Shown here: positions 28,217-38,175 of the stretch, piece by piece
How positions within the stretch are numbered: the first letter of the stretch is position 1
Layout: the number at the start of each line of letters is the position of its first letter
NCBI GenBank assembly: GCA_014238155.1
Contig: JABABQ010000075.1
Span: forward strand, 62,001-126,000
Source of the DNA: Rhizobiaceae bacterium
GTDB lineage: Bacteria > Pseudomonadota > Alphaproteobacteria > Rhizobiales > Rhizobiaceae
DNA length: 64,000 bases
Reading direction: 5' to 3'
The notes under the pieces: generated by a model
What the model saw: only the letters and a program-made list of their open reading frames with translations
Database searches by the model: none
Told to the model about the DNA's origin: nothing
Position numbers and translations under genes: made by a program

Positions 28217-28690
28217 ATGGAAAAACCATCAACCAAGCTAGCACCTAACGACGCTACTTCCCTTGTTCAGCGTTGTATTGATATGGGCATGAGGATGACG
28301 GAGCAACGGCGGGTCATCGCCAACGTTCTGGAGGAAGCAATCGATCATCCAGATACCGAAGAATTGTATCATCGTGCCGCAAAAATCGATTCACGTATAT
28401 CAATATCAACCGTCTATCGCACTGTCGCATTGTTTGAAGATGCCGGCATCATTGAGCGGCATGATTTCCGAGATGGCCGGGCACGCTATGAACCGGCACC
28501 GGAAAGCCATCACGACCATCTCATCGACATGAAAACCGGCAAGGTCATCGAATTTCGCAGTGAGGAAATTGAGGTTCTGCAGGAGCTGATTTCCCGTCGC
28601 CTGGGATATCGACTGGTAGACCATCGGCTGGAATTATATGGCGTGCCGCTTTCGACGATCGATACCAAAACCAGCGAAGATGATCCGTGA
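28217..28690 (+). CDS. Fur-family metal-responsive repressor (Fur/Mur)
   Basis: A 157-residue Fur-family regulator. The N-terminal winged helix includes RMTEQRRVIANVLEEAIDHPDTEELYHRA and SISTVYRTVALFEDAGII, the DNA-recognition region. The C-terminal dimerisation domain holds metal-site residues in ESHHDHLIDMKTGKVIEFRSEEIE. In Rhizobiales the copy between rimI and plsC is usually Mur, the manganese-responsive member; I infer that from position. There is no CxxC structural zinc site, which also fits Fur/Mur of this class rather than E. coli Fur. Its stop overlaps the plsC GTG start by four bases. Confidence 0.88.
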   Translation: MEKPSTKLAPNDATSLVQRCIDMGMRMTEQRRVIANVLEEAIDHPDTEELYHRAAKIDSRISISTVYRTVALFEDAGIIERHDFRDGRARYEPAPESHHDHLIDMKTGKVIEFRSEEIEVLQELISRRLGYRLVDHRLELYGVPLSTIDTKTSEDDP

Positions 28691-29487
28691 TCGCCAATCT
28701 GCGATTAGTCTGGGTGATTTTGTTGGCCGGGCTGGTTTTACTTCTGCTCGCGCCGCTGCAGTTGATTGGTCTTGTGTTGGGAAAGCTGGGATGGACCGCG
28801 CCGGCAGGTCTGATTCCGGTGATTTTTCACAGGGCAATTTTGAGAATATTCGGTATTCGGCTGACACTGGACGGCAAAATTGTTAAAGACCGGCCGTTGT
28901 TGCTCGTTTCCAATCATGTGAGCTGGTTGGATATTCCGGTCTACGGGGCGATTGCTCCGTTGTGTTTCGTTGCAAAATCGGAAATGGGCCGCTGGCCGTT
29001 GTTTGGCTGGATGGCCAAACTACAAAGGACTGTGTTTGTACATCGTGAAGATCGCCGTAATTCCCATCAGCAGGCCAATGAAGTTGCCGATCGACTGACC
29101 GCTCGCGAAGTGATGGTTTTGTTTCCGGAAGGCACGACAACAGACGGCAACAGACTGAAACCCTTCAAGACATCCTTGTTTGAAGCGGCAAAAATCGCAT
29201 TGAACAAATCGCCCGTGGAGACTGCGGTGGTTCAGCCTGCAGCAATTGACTACACCCATCTGCACGGTCTGCCATTGGGACGGGCCAAGCGACCGCATGT
29301 CGCCTGGCCGGGTGAACTGAACTTGCCGGAAAGCTTTATTCCGCTGGTCAAGGCCGGAGCGCTGGATGTTACAATAAGGCTGGGCGAGCCGATTATTTTG
29401 ACTCAGACCAGCAATCGAAAAATTATTGCCCGTGATGCGACAAACAGCATACGGACAATGCTCGACTCTTCCCGCACAGGCGGTTAA
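28687..29487 (+). CDS. plsC: 1-acyl-sn-glycerol-3-phosphate acyltransferase
   Basis: A 266-residue membrane-associated acyltransferase that acylates lysophosphatidate to phosphatidate in phospholipid synthesis. An N-terminal hydrophobic stretch (about 8-35, [26 protein letters not shown]) anchors it. The catalytic NHVSWLD block lies near residue 78, and FPEGTTTDG near 143 is the glycerol-phosphate-binding motif. The GTG start overlaps the fur stop (GTGA), so the two are translationally coupled. It lies 38 bp before miaB on the same strand. Confidence 0.93.
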   Translation: MIANLRLVWVILLAGLVLLLLAPLQLIGLVLGKLGWTAPAGLIPVIFHRAILRIFGIRLTLDGKIVKDRPLLLVSNHVSWLDIPVYGAIAPLCFVAKSEMGRWPLFGWMAKLQRTVFVHREDRRNSHQQANEVADRLTAREVMVLFPEGTTTDGNRLKPFKTSLFEAAKIALNKSPVETAVVQPAAIDYTHLHGLPLGRAKRPHVAWPGELNLPESFIPLVKAGALDVTIRLGEPIILTQTSNRKIIARDATNSIRTMLDSSRTGG

Positions 29488-29525
29488 ACACCGCCAATCA
29501 TTCAAACTCCAACCGATATTCTTCC

Positions 29526-30905
29526 ATGCAACCTGATCTGGAAAACCCCAACTCTCCCAAAAAGGTCTTCATCAAGACCTGGGGCTGCCAAATGAACGTC
29601 TATGATTCCACCCGCATGCAGGACGCGCTGGAAAGCGATGGCTATACGCCAACGCTGGATCTGCAGGATGCCGATCTGGTGTTGCTCAATACCTGTCATA
29701 TTCGCGAGAAAGCGGCAGAGAAAGTCTATTCAAATCTTGGCCGTATTCGTCAACTTAAGGAAAAGAGAGCCGCAACCGAAAGGCCTTTAATGGTTGGTGT
29801 GACCGGTTGTGTCGCACAGGCCGAGGGCGAAGAAATTATTCGTCGCGAAAAGGCGGTTGATCTGGTTGTCGGTCCCCAGACCTATCACAATCTTCCAGCC
29901 ATCGTCGCCAGGGCAAAGGTTGCCGGGCCTCAGGTTGAAACCGAATATTCGGTTGAAGACAAGTTTGAGCACATGCCGCTTGCCACCAAGAAACAGATTC
30001 AGTCCAGAGGTGCAACTGCATTCCTGACGGTTCAGGAAGGGTGCGACAAATTCTGCACTTTCTGCGTTGTACCCTATACCCGTGGCGCAGAAGTCTCTCG
30101 TCCTCAAAGCCAGATCATGGATGAGGCAAGATCGTTGGTTTCCGCCGGAGTCCGGGAAATTACTCTGCTGGGCCAGAATGTAAATGCCTGGCACGGTGCC
30201 GGACCTACAGGCACGGAGATGCAGCTGGGGGAATTGCTGTTCGATCTGTCGAAAATTGATGGTTTGAGCCGCCTGCGCTACGTCACCAGCCACCCCAAAG
30301 ACATGGATGATGGTTTGATTGCGGCGCATCGGGACAATGACTGCCTGATGCCTTATCTGCATCTGCCGGTTCAGTCGGGTTCTGACAAAATCTTAAAGGC
30401 CATGAACCGCAGTCATACGGCGCGCGAATATCTTCACATCATTGATAAAGTTCGTGCGGTGCGGCCCGATATTGCCATTTCCGGTGATATGATTGTCGGT
30501 TTTCCCGGAGAAACCGAGGAAGATTTCCAGGCGACGATGGATATCGTGCATCGGACCAATTACGCCCAGTGTTATTCCTTCAAATACTCCATGCGCCCTG
30601 GCACACCAGGCGCAGAAATGGACGATCAAGTGGATGAAGAAGTCAAAAATGATCGCCTGGCCAGGCTCAAAACGCTGTTAAATGAGCAACAATTGGCCTT
30701 CAACAAGTCTTGTGTTGGAAAAACAATAGAAGTTTTGCTTGAAAAACCCGGCCGTAATGCCCAACAATTGATTGGTCGGTCGCCATGGTTGCAAAGCGTC
30801 GTCGTACCCGCACATTGCGGTCAGATCGGTGATCTGGTGACCGTGGTGGTGACCCAGAACAACGCCAACAGTTTGCTGGCCCAACCGGTCGGCGCATCAA
30901 GTTGA
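29526..30905 (+). CDS. miaB: tRNA-2-methylthio-N6-dimethylallyladenosine synthase
   Basis: A 459-residue radical-SAM methylthiotransferase. It adds methylthio to i6A37 of tRNAs reading UNN codons. The N-terminal UPF0004 domain brings three cluster cysteines ([24 protein letters not shown]). The radical-SAM CxxxCxxC is in [15 protein letters not shown] (about residue 175), and a TRAM domain ends the protein (about 385-450). It starts in the middle of a co-directional run and is followed by phoH after 13 bp, a conserved miaB-phoH-ybeY order. Confidence 0.97.
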   Translation: MQPDLENPNSPKKVFIKTWGCQMNVYDSTRMQDALESDGYTPTLDLQDADLVLLNTCHIREKAAEKVYSNLGRIRQLKEKRAATERPLMVGVTGCVAQAEGEEIIRREKAVDLVVGPQTYHNLPAIVARAKVAGPQVETEYSVEDKFEHMPLATKKQIQSRGATAFLTVQEGCDKFCTFCVVPYTRGAEVSRPQSQIMDEARSLVSAGVREITLLGQNVNAWHGAGPTGTEMQLGELLFDLSKIDGLSRLRYVTSHPKDMDDGLIAAHRDNDCLMPYLHLPVQSGSDKILKAMNRSHTAREYLHIIDKVRAVRPDIAISGDMIVGFPGETEEDFQATMDIVHRTNYAQCYSFKYSMRPGTPGAEMDDQVDEEVKNDRLARLKTLLNEQQLAFNKSCVGKTIEVLLEKPGRNAQQLIGRSPWLQSVVVPAHCGQIGDLVTVVVTQNNANSLLAQPVGASS

Positions 30906-30918
30906 GAAAGACCCTTTA

Positions 30919-32001
30919 TTGAGCACACCCCATGAACTGCCCGCTTTTGTCACCCAATCTGCCCGGAAATCCGGGGAAAATCCGGTGAATAAGGGGGCGT
31001 CAGACATGACCCATGTGGCGCTGGTCTTTGAAGACAATGCCAAGGCCCGGGCGCTGTTTGGACAATATGACGAATTTCTTGCGATCATTGAACGTGACTT
31101 GCACCTGGAAGCCAGCGCCCGTGGCAACGAGGTCAATCTGCGTGGCTCTGCCGTGGCCACCGATCAGGCCCGCCGGGTCCTCGACGCGCTCTATTCGAGG
31201 CTGGACAATGGGGCTGACATTCAAGCCGGAGATGTTGAGGGCGCAATCAGACAGGCCATCGCATCCGACGCTCAAATGACGCTTCCGACCATGGAAAAAA
31301 ATGGCAAGTTGGCGATGGCAGCAATCTCCACCGCAAAGCGGACGATTCACGCCCGCACACCAACTCAGGACGCCTATATCAGGGCGATGGACCGGGCCGA
31401 AATGGTGTTTGGCACGGGTCCGGCGGGGACCGGAAAAACCTATCTTGCCGTTGCCTATGCCGCGTCGCTGCTGGAACGGGGAGCGATTGACCGGATTGTC
31501 CTGACCCGCCCGGCGGTCGAGGCAGGAGAAAGGCTCGGATTTTTGCCTGGTGACATGAAGGAAAAGGTCGATCCTTATCTGCGACCACTTTACGATGCAC
31601 TCTATGACATGATGCCTGCCGATAAGGTGGAAAGAGCGATAACCTCGGAAATTATCGAGATTGCGCCGCTTGCATTCATGCGCGGACGGACCCTGTCCCA
31701 TGCTGCGGTGATTCTCGATGAAGCCCAAAATACCACTACCATGCAGATGAAAATGTTTCTTACCCGCTTGGGCGAAGGGTCAAAGATGATCATTACCGGA
31801 GACCCCAGCCAGGTCGATCTGCCGTCAGGCCAGATGTCTGGATTGGTGCAGGCGCTGAACATTCTCAACCCGGTTGAGGGCATTGTTTCCGTCGCGTTCA
31901 CGGCCAGCGATGTTGTACGACACAAGCTGGTTGGCCGCATTGTCGAAGCCTATGACGAAGCAGGACGGGAACGCTCACAAACACGCTCCAATGATTATTG
32001 A
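30919..32001 (+). CDS. phoH: PhoH-family ATPase
   Basis: A 360-residue ATPase of the PhoH/YbeZ family, associated with YbeY in RNA metabolism. Walker A is GPAGTGKTYLAVAYA near residue 170, and Walker B FVILDEAQN-like sequence (HAAVILDEAQNTT) near 270. The N-terminal KH-like region is at about 40-110. The TTG at 30919 gives the longest plausible protein; the first ATG of the frame is at 31006 and would remove 29 unconserved residues, so the true start is uncertain. The ybeY start lies inside its last codons. Confidence 0.93.
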   Translation: MSTPHELPAFVTQSARKSGENPVNKGASDMTHVALVFEDNAKARALFGQYDEFLAIIERDLHLEASARGNEVNLRGSAVATDQARRVLDALYSRLDNGADIQAGDVEGAIRQAIASDAQMTLPTMEKNGKLAMAAISTAKRTIHARTPTQDAYIRAMDRAEMVFGTGPAGTGKTYLAVAYAASLLERGAIDRIVLTRPAVEAGERLGFLPGDMKEKVDPYLRPLYDALYDMMPADKVERAITSEIIEIAPLAFMRGRTLSHAAVILDEAQNTTTMQMKMFLTRLGEGSKMIITGDPSQVDLPSGQMSGLVQALNILNPVEGIVSVAFTASDVVRHKLVGRIVEAYDEAGRERSQTRSNDY

Positions 32002-32458
32002 TTGCGCAGTTGAAACTGATTGGTGGGCCACACAGGACCACCTCCAGAGGCTTGCAAATCGCGCCATTGAAATGGCAATTAGCAATCTAGATCAATCATT
32101 TAGCGCCGAGTCCGAAGTAAGTCTTCTGTTTGCAGATGATGCTCTGGTGCAAGATTTGAATTTTCAGTGGCGGCAGATCAACCAGCCGACAAATGTGCTG
32201 TCATTTGCCGCCCAAGAGGGTGATGGACCCCTGACGCCGGTGCTGGGCGACATCGTTTTAGCCCGTGAAACCATCGAACGGGAGGCGGCACTACAGGAAA
32301 AGTTGCGAGACGATCATCTGAGCCATTTGATTGTCCATGGATTTCTGCATCTTATCGGATTTGATCATCAAGATGATGCCGAAGCTGCGAAAATGGAATG
32401 TCTGGAAACAAAGATACTTGATGAACTCGGCATTGCCGATCCCTATATGTCAGCGTAG
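31991..32458 (+). CDS. ybeY: rRNA maturation factor / endoribonuclease YbeY
   Basis: A 155-residue zinc-dependent endoribonuclease family protein needed for 16S rRNA 3'-end maturation and ribosome quality control. The metal-binding motif HGFLHLIGFDH holds the three histidine ligands (about residues 116-126). QINQPTNVLSFA and LGDIVLA precede it, as in all YbeY. The ATG at 31991 overlaps the end of phoH by 11 bp; the frame is open further upstream inside phoH, but that part is not conserved. It precedes the corC-like gene by 127 bp. Confidence 0.95.
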   Translation: MIIDCAVETDWWATQDHLQRLANRAIEMAISNLDQSFSAESEVSLLFADDALVQDLNFQWRQINQPTNVLSFAAQEGDGPLTPVLGDIVLARETIEREAALQEKLRDDHLSHLIVHGFLHLIGFDHQDDAEAAKMECLETKILDELGIADPYMSA

Positions 32459-32585
32459 ACTCGTGGCATCGATCTTCCTTTTACCGAATTTCAATGGAAG
32501 ATATGTTGAATGGACGCCACGTATTTGCGTTACCTGCAAGACCATTCAATCAGATTATTGTGTCAAAGGAGACACCTGAAATATC

Positions 32586-33695
32586 ATGAACGATCGATCT
32601 TCCGAGCCTGCATCAACACGACAGTTGGATGCAGGCAGCCATCGAGCCGACTCGGACGAGGACAGTCCGACCAATCAATCAACCTCTTCGACCGGTCGTG
32701 AGCTGGTCGTCATCGAGCGTGAAGACCGACAGGAAAGCTGGTTTACCCGGTTCATGATCCGTCTTGGACTGCGTTCTGGTGGAACATTGCGTGACGATCT
32801 GCATGAAGCCTTGTCTGGTGAAGGGGAGGCCGGTGACGTCTTCTCGCCCGAAGAACGTTCGATGTTGCAAAACATCCTGCGGCTGCGTGAACGGCGGGTG
32901 GAAGATGTCATGGTGCCCCGCGCCGAGGTGCATGCTGTCAGCATGCACGATACGCTGGGCGAGGTGCTCCAGGAATTTGAAGATACCGGTCATTCACGAC
33001 TGCCGGTCTACGACGATACGCTGGACGACCCACGGGGCATGGTGCTGGTCAAGGACCTGTTGCTGCACATGACCAAGATGGCCCGGCGCAAGAAGCGGCG
33101 CGGCGCCAAGAATTCGGACGATTCCAATTCGGATATTGATCTTTCCCGCGTCGACCTGTCCAAAAAGCTGTCGAAACTGGACGTGACCCGCAAAGTGCTG
33201 TTCGTGCCACCATCTATGCTGGCTTCTGATCTGATGGCACGGATGCAGGCCACCCGCACTCAGATGGCGCTGGTTATTGATGAATATGGCGGCACAGACG
33301 GCCTGGTAACCCTGGAAGACATTGTTGAGGAGGTCGTTGGTGAAATTGAAGACGAACACGATGACGACGACGACAATGAAAACCAGATCAGCGCTTCCGG
33401 TGACGGTATCTGGACGGTTGATGCGCGCGTTGAAGTTGAAAAGCTGGTGGAAGAAATTGGTGCGTCATTTGACCCGGGCGAGTCGGCTGAAACTGTTGAT
33501 TCACTTGGTGGACTGGTATTTGCCCTGGCAGGTCATGTACCGGTGCGCGGCGAGGTTGTGCGCGGAGTTCCTGGCTTTGAGTTCAGGGTTCTCGACGCCG
33601 ACCCCCGTCGTATTCGCCGCCTGCAGGTCGTGCAAATCAGCCAGCGCGACAAACGCCGAAAAGCCGCTGCAAAACTGGCTGAAGAAGCAAGCTGA
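32586..33695 (+). CDS. corC: CorC-type CBS-domain protein (hemolysin-like, transporter-associated)
   Basis: A 369-residue cytosolic protein without the DUF21 membrane region. Two CBS domains (about 115-270) are followed by a CorC_HlyC domain (about 290-360, starting [17 protein letters not shown]). The family hallmark [26 protein letters not shown] is intact. It is linked to magnesium/cobalt efflux and is the usual neighbour of ybeY. In many Rhizobiales lnt follows; here recR begins in the overlap TGATG at 33693-33697, so the two are translationally coupled. The first 60 residues are poorly conserved and rich in S, D and E. Confidence 0.9.
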   Translation: MNDRSSEPASTRQLDAGSHRADSDEDSPTNQSTSSTGRELVVIEREDRQESWFTRFMIRLGLRSGGTLRDDLHEALSGEGEAGDVFSPEERSMLQNILRLRERRVEDVMVPRAEVHAVSMHDTLGEVLQEFEDTGHSRLPVYDDTLDDPRGMVLVKDLLLHMTKMARRKKRRGAKNSDDSNSDIDLSRVDLSKKLSKLDVTRKVLFVPPSMLASDLMARMQATRTQMALVIDEYGGTDGLVTLEDIVEEVVGEIEDEHDDDDDNENQISASGDGIWTVDARVEVEKLVEEIGASFDPGESAETVDSLGGLVFALAGHVPVRGEVVRGVPGFEFRVLDADPRRIRRLQVVQISQRDKRRKAAAKLAEEAS

Positions 33696-34300
33696 TGTCG
33701 CCATCGCCAACCGGCCATGAGATTGAGCGACTGATCCAGCTATTGGCTCGTTTACCAGGACTTGGGCCGCGATCAGCGCGCCGCGCTGCGCTCCATCTGA
33801 TCAAGAAAAAAGAAACGTTGATGGTACCGCTCAGCAATGCGCTGACCGATGCTGTTGACATGATCAGTGTCTGTGGAACCTGTGGCAATATCGACACCAG
33901 TGATCCCTGCTCGATGTGCATTGATCCGCGGCGCGACACCTCAACTTTGGTTGTTGTCGAGGACGTATCTGATTTGTGGGCACTGCAACGGGCAAATGTG
34001 ATGAATGCCTCTTATCATGTTCTGGGGGGCACGCTTTCTCCACTCGATGGGATTGGTCCCGACGATCTTTCCATAGACAAGCTGATTGATCGTATTTCTA
34101 CTGGCGAGGTCAAAGAAGTGATCATTGCAGTAAATGCGACGGTAGAGGGCCAGACAACGGCTCATTACATCACCGATCAGCTGGACGGGATTGAGGTCAC
34201 CATCTCCCGGTTGGCGCATGGTGTTCCAGTCGGTGGCGAGCTGGATTATCTTGACGAAGGCACGTTGTCAGCTGCCATGCGCGCCAGAACGCGTTTCTAG
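33695..34300 (+). CDS. recR: Recombination mediator protein RecR
   Basis: A 201-residue RecR. It loads RecA with RecF/RecO during gap repair. The N-terminal helix-hairpin-helix is in [20 protein letters not shown] four-cysteine zinc finger spans [16 protein letters not shown] (about 55-72), and a Toprim domain follows (about 78-175, [16 protein letters not shown]). Usually recR follows dnaX-ybaB; here it is coupled to corC instead. Its TAG stop and the TGA stop of the convergent BenE gene both lie within the 12-bp repeat TAGAGCCGTTCA. Confidence 0.96.
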   Translation: MSPSPTGHEIERLIQLLARLPGLGPRSARRAALHLIKKKETLMVPLSNALTDAVDMISVCGTCGNIDTSDPCSMCIDPRRDTSTLVVVEDVSDLWALQRANVMNASYHVLGGTLSPLDGIGPDDLSIDKLIDRISTGEVKEVIIAVNATVEGQTTAHYITDQLDGIEVTISRLAHGVPVGGELDYLDEGTLSAAMRARTRF

Positions 34301-34309
34301 AGCCGTTCA
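34298..34309. repeat. TAGAGCCGTTCA repeat arm shared by two convergent stop codons
   Basis: Its first three bases are the TAG stop of recR, and its last three, on the other strand, the TGA stop of the BenE-family gene. It is the bare core of the repeat family. Confidence 0.75.
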
Positions 34310-35509
34310 GGGCTGGGTGCCGGACTTACGGGTGCGCATCAGAGCGAGCATCAGTCCGCCACCCAGCAATCCCCAAAATGCGCCTGAGATACCAAGAATG
34401 CTCATGCCAGAGGCGGTGGCGAGAAATGTTACAGCTGCGGCGGGTCTGGTTTCGGGATCTGAAAATGCCCCAACCGCTGAAGCCGAAAACGCAGCGATCA
34501 GCGCCAGCCCGGCGACGGCTTCGATAAGGACTGCAGGCGCAAGGCTGACGAAACTGGTTGTCAAACCGGCAAACAATCCAAAGATCAAATAGCCAAAGCC
34601 GCAGACAATGGCAGACGTATAGCGCTTGTGTGGGTCAGATCCGGCCTCTTCACTGGTCAGCATGGCGGCGGTGATTGCTGCCAAATTGACCGTGTGTGCG
34701 CCAAACGGTGCCCCAAGCACCGAAAATATGCCGGTGACGGACAGCAGTGGTGCAACCCGGGGCTCGTAGTTATTGGCTTTCAGCACCGCAATGCCCGGCA
34801 CATTTTGTGATGCCATGGTCACAATGAACAGCGGCAAGGCGATGCTGAGCAGTGCCTCGACTGAAAAGACCGGGGTAATCCACAATGGTTGAGGTGTCAG
34901 CGAAGTTTTCAACAGATCCTGCCAGCCATCAGGAAATTCGACACCGAATAAAACAACCACGCAAAATGCCAATAATGCACAGGGAACGCCCAAAAACCGG
35001 TTGATCCATCCTCCGGCGATCCATGCCAGCAGGATTGGCAGGCCGAGCAGCGGATCGAATGCGATGGCTTTGAAAGGGGCAAGGCAAAGTGACAGCAGGA
35101 TGCCTGACAACAGGGCGTTCGCCAACGGGCCGGGAATGGCTGAAACGGCACGCTGGAAAGGCTTCCAGATGCCGCACATAATGATCAGGCAGCCGCACAT
35201 GATGAAGGCCCCGACAGCCGCCTGAAATCCACCGGTTGCCACCGCAGTGCCAGCCAGCAAAGCGGCCCCCGGCGTCGACCAGGCAACACTGATTGGCTGT
35301 TTTGTGCGCAGGCTTAGCAGAATCCCGCACAGGCCCATGCTGATACTCGCCATCATCAGGCCAGACGCGGCTTCAGCTTCGCTGGCGCCAACGCCACGCA
35401 ATCCCTGCAGAACTACCGCAAAGGAAGAGGTAAAGCCGACAAAGGCGGCAAGTGAGCCGATAAAGACGGATTGTGCGGAAAAATCACTCAGTTTCATTAT
35501 TTCGGTCAA
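34307..35509 (-). CDS. BenE-family (benzoate/H+ symporter type) transporter
   Basis: A 400-residue protein with about twelve membrane helices, of the BenE/NAT-like fold (for example TSFAVVLQGLRGVGASEAEAASGL, STPGAALLAGTAVATGGF and FGAHTVNLAAITAAM). BenE transports benzoate in Acinetobacter and Pseudomonas, but many members are uncharacterised, and no aromatic-degradation genes are nearby; the substrate is therefore unknown. It is tail to tail with recR, sharing a 12-bp repeat across both stop codons, and upstream it faces slyX, which is also on the minus strand. Confidence 0.87.
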   Translation of the reverse strand: MTEIMKLSDFSAQSVFIGSLAAFVGFTSSFAVVLQGLRGVGASEAEAASGLMMASISMGLCGILLSLRTKQPISVAWSTPGAALLAGTAVATGGFQAAVGAFIMCGCLIIMCGIWKPFQRAVSAIPGPLANALLSGILLSLCLAPFKAIAFDPLLGLPILLAWIAGGWINRFLGVPCALLAFCVVVLFGVEFPDGWQDLLKTSLTPQPLWITPVFSVEALLSIALPLFIVTMASQNVPGIAVLKANNYEPRVAPLLSVTGIFSVLGAPFGAHTVNLAAITAAMLTSEEAGSDPHKRYTSAIVCGFGYLIFGLFAGLTTSFVSLAPAVLIEAVAGLALIAAFSASAVGAFSDPETRPAAAVTFLATASGMSILGISGAFWGLLGGGLMLALMRTRKSGTQP

Positions 35510-35567
35510 TTCAATGAAATTGCAGGCAAGACGGGCTCAAGCAGAACGACATACGGCGACAGTTAGA

Positions 35568-35798
35568 TCAATAATGCGGAGGCTTTGTATTTTCATGGCC
35601 GCCGCCGCCGCCGCCGTCGCCGCCGCTGGATTCTTCCAACTCGGTCAATCGGTCGCGTTGGCGCAACAGGGCCTTTTTGAGAATATCGATCTGCTGCCAT
35701 TGTTCGCGAACAGCATCGGACAGGGTTTCGATCTCAGCGCCCTGATAGGAGCAGAGTTCTTCAAGCTTCTGGAGCCGTTCTTCATCTGGACGTGTCAT
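35568..35798 (-). CDS. slyX: SlyX-family protein
   Basis: A 76-residue SlyX-like protein, function unknown. It is a single predicted coiled coil (ERLQKLEELCSYQGAEIETLSDAVREQ through LLRQRDRLTELEE), then a glycine-aspartate linker and the family-specific tail ENTKPPHY. The ATG at 35798 encodes MTRPDEERL; an in-frame ATG three codons earlier is also possible. The start codon and everything upstream for about 37 bp belong to the GGGTCAGGAC repeat family, so its 5' end has been reshaped by an element. It lies upstream of the BenE gene on the same strand. Confidence 0.85.
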   Translation of the reverse strand: MTRPDEERLQKLEELCSYQGAEIETLSDAVREQWQQIDILKKALLRQRDRLTELEESSGGDGGGGGGHENTKPPHY

Positions 35799-35835
35799 GA
35801 CCAACACAATACACCATATTAATGAGTCCTGACCC
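35791..35835. repeat. Solo end of the GGGTCAGGAC repeat family, spanning the slyX start
   Basis: The 45 bp match the right end of the 278-bp element (21787-21831) with one mismatch. It is followed by TA. It supplies the slyX start codon and first residues, and its outer end lies 75 bp from the divergent ABC ATPase. Confidence 0.75.
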
Positions 35836-35909
35836 TAATGACCCGGTTGCATGTGTAAGTCGAGCTTTGGCTCTCGATAATCCAAAAATACCGTGTTAGC
35901 GTTCCAGGC

Positions 35910-37436
35910 ATGGAACAGGAAACTCACCCCGCAATAGAGCTTTCGGGCATCAATAAAAGCTTTGGCCCCGTTCAAGCCAACAAAAATATCGACCTGGTCA
36001 TTCAACCCGGCACCATTCACGGAATTATAGGCGAAAACGGTGCAGGTAAATCCACTCTTATGTCGATCCTCTACGGATTTTATCAGGCTGACAGCGGCTG
36101 GATAAAAATGAAAGGCGAGAAGGTCACGATCCCTGACAGCCAGTCGGCGATCAGTCTGGGCATCGGTATGGTGCACCAACATTTCATGCTGGTCGACAAT
36201 TTCACGGTTCTTGAAAACATCATATTGGGCGCCGAAGGAGGCAATATCCTCAATTCGGCAATGAATCGGGCGCGCGGTGAATTACTGCGTCTGGAAGAGG
36301 AATATGGCCTCAAGGTTGATCCCGATGCGCTGATCGAAGAATTGCCAGTGGGATTGCAGCAGCGCGTTGAGATTCTCAAAGCCCTTTATCGGGGTGCCGA
36401 AATTCTCATTCTTGATGAGCCAACCGGGGTACTGACCCCTGCTGAAGCCAATCATCTTTTCCGAATCCTTGAACAGCTTAAAGCGCAGGGAAAAACGGTG
36501 TTGCTGATCACCCATAAGTTGCGGGAGATCATGGCGATTACCGACGAGGTGTCGGTAATGCGGCGCGGTGAAATGGTGGCGACACGCCAAACTGCACAGA
36601 CCAGTCCCGAAGAGCTGGCCGAGCTCATGGTCGGTCGTCGGGTTCTGCTGCAGGTTGAGAAGCAGCCGGCGCGGCCCGGAGACGTCAAACTCGATGTCTC
36701 CAATGTAACTGTGCGTGATTCTCGCGGGGTCAATATGGTCAAGTCGGTATCCCTACAGGTGCGGGCTGGCGAGATCGTCGGCATTGCCGGAGTTGCGGGC
36801 AATGGTCAATCAGAATTGCTACAGGCGATTGCCGGCATGCGCGGCATTCAAAGCGGTGAGATTACGCTGGATGGTGAGCCGCTCGAATTCGATCCTGCCA
36901 AACTGCGCAAACGTGGCCTTGCCCATGTGCCGGAAGACCGCCATCACGAAGGTTTGGTATTGCCGTTTGAAGAAAACGAAAATGCCGTTCTGGGGTATCA
37001 TGGCGACGATAAATTTATCTCGGGGCCATTTTTGCAGATTGACGAGATGCGCGCCGATGCCGTTGAAAAGATTGATAAATACGACATCCGCCCACCCAAT
37101 CCACGTCTCAAAACTGCGAATTTTTCTGGTGGCAATCAGCAGAAGATCGTTCTGGCCCGCGAAATGGAGCGGGATCCGGTGGTGTTGCTGATCGGTCAAC
37201 CAACCCGTGGGGTTGATGTTGGTGCGATTGAATTCATCCACAGGCGCATTATCGAAATGCGCGATGCCGGCAAAGCGGTGTTGCTGGTCAGTGTGGAACT
37301 GGACGAGATTCGCTCTCTGGCGGACCGTGTTCTGGTGATGTTTGATGGCCACGTTGTGGGAGAACGGTCACCGGAAACAAGCGAAAATGAACTCGGCCTG
37401 TTGATGGCCGGGGTCAGTGAAGAGACCGCGGCCTGA
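35910..37436 (+). CDS. ABC transporter ATPase, double-domain, sugar/nucleoside (BMP/CUT2) type
   Basis: A 508-residue fused ATPase with two nucleotide-binding domains (about 6-240 and 255-500). The first has Walker [10 protein letters not shown], signature [15 protein letters not shown] and Walker [16 protein letters not shown]. The second has the degenerate Walker [13 protein letters not shown] normal in this class, signature [15 protein letters not shown] and [16 protein letters not shown]. Such proteins energise uptake of nucleosides or sugars (BmpA, RbsA, NupO type). No permease or binding protein is next to it, so the partners must be elsewhere. It is convergent with the NFU gene and divergent from slyX. 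Confidence 0.9.
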   Translation: MEQETHPAIELSGINKSFGPVQANKNIDLVIQPGTIHGIIGENGAGKSTLMSILYGFYQADSGWIKMKGEKVTIPDSQSAISLGIGMVHQHFMLVDNFTVLENIILGAEGGNILNSAMNRARGELLRLEEEYGLKVDPDALIEELPVGLQQRVEILKALYRGAEILILDEPTGVLTPAEANHLFRILEQLKAQGKTVLLITHKLREIMAITDEVSVMRRGEMVATRQTAQTSPEELAELMVGRRVLLQVEKQPARPGDVKLDVSNVTVRDSRGVNMVKSVSLQVRAGEIVGIAGVAGNGQSELLQAIAGMRGIQSGEITLDGEPLEFDPAKLRKRGLAHVPEDRHHEGLVLPFEENENAVLGYHGDDKFISGPFLQIDEMRADAVEKIDKYDIRPPNPRLKTANFSGGNQQKIVLAREMERDPVVLLIGQPTRGVDVGAIEFIHRRIIEMRDAGKAVLLVSVELDEIRSLADRVLVMFDGHVVGERSPETSENELGLLMAGVSEETAA

Positions 37437-37502
37437 CGAGATGTAATCAGGGCTGTTCGAAATCACAATCCACGTGTGTTCAACTGAACAGACTGTTGAG
37501 TT

Positions 37503-38075
37503 CTACTGAACCGCTTCCACGGCTTCGACCTCAGGAATGAAATGTTTCAGCAGGTTTTGAATGCCGTGCTGCAGGGTTGCCGTTGAAGACGGGCACCCGG
37601 CACATGCGCCACGCATTTTCAAAAACACTCTGCCGTCACGGAAGCCATGGAAAGTGATGTCACCACCGTCCTGTGCGACGGCCGGACGTACGCGGGTTTC
37701 CAGCAATTCCTTGATGGTAGAGACGATTTCCTCGGAACCTTCTTCGATAAAGCCCTCACCATCAGGCATATCGCTGGCCGATTGGTTTTCTGCCATAACC
37801 GGCAGGCCAGACATGTAGTGCTCCATAATGACGCCGAGAACCGCCGGCTTCAGATGTTGCCAATCCGTGTCATCGCTTTTGGTGATGGTTACGAAATCAA
37901 ATCCGAAAAACACGCCGGTGACCGAGGGAATTGAAAACAGGCGTTCAGCCAGTGGCGATTTTCCCGCAGCTTCTTCAGCCGAGACGAATTCAAATGGGCC
38001 TTTTTGCACAACCGTTTCACCGGGCAAAAACTTCAATGTAGCTGGATTTGGCGTGGCTTCAGTCTGGATGAACAT
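37503..38075 (-). CDS. NFU-type iron-sulfur cluster carrier (NifU C-terminal domain)
   Basis: A 190-residue protein. The N-terminal NFU domain (about 1-88, MFIQTEATPNPATLKFLPGE) is followed by the NifU C-terminal domain (about 110-180) with the cluster-binding CAGCPSS motif (residues about 158-164). It carries [4Fe-4S] clusters to target enzymes. In Rhizobiales it usually lies between usp and tsaB; here usp and trpS are upstream in the same direction, and the gene that would follow is absent, the ABC ATPase converging on it instead. Confidence 0.92.
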   Translation of the reverse strand: MFIQTEATPNPATLKFLPGETVVQKGPFEFVSAEEAAGKSPLAERLFSIPSVTGVFFGFDFVTITKSDDTDWQHLKPAVLGVIMEHYMSGLPVMAENQSASDMPDGEGFIEEGSEEIVSTIKELLETRVRPAVAQDGGDITFHGFRDGRVFLKMRGACAGCPSSTATLQHGIQNLLKHFIPEVEAVEAVQ

Positions 38076-38175
38076 GGTTTCGTCCCATCGAATGAAATTC
38101 GGAGCTTGTTTAGAATAACTCTAAAATAGGTCGCTTGTAAGGCCAAATCAAGCACAACATGGTTTGGCCAACCGA

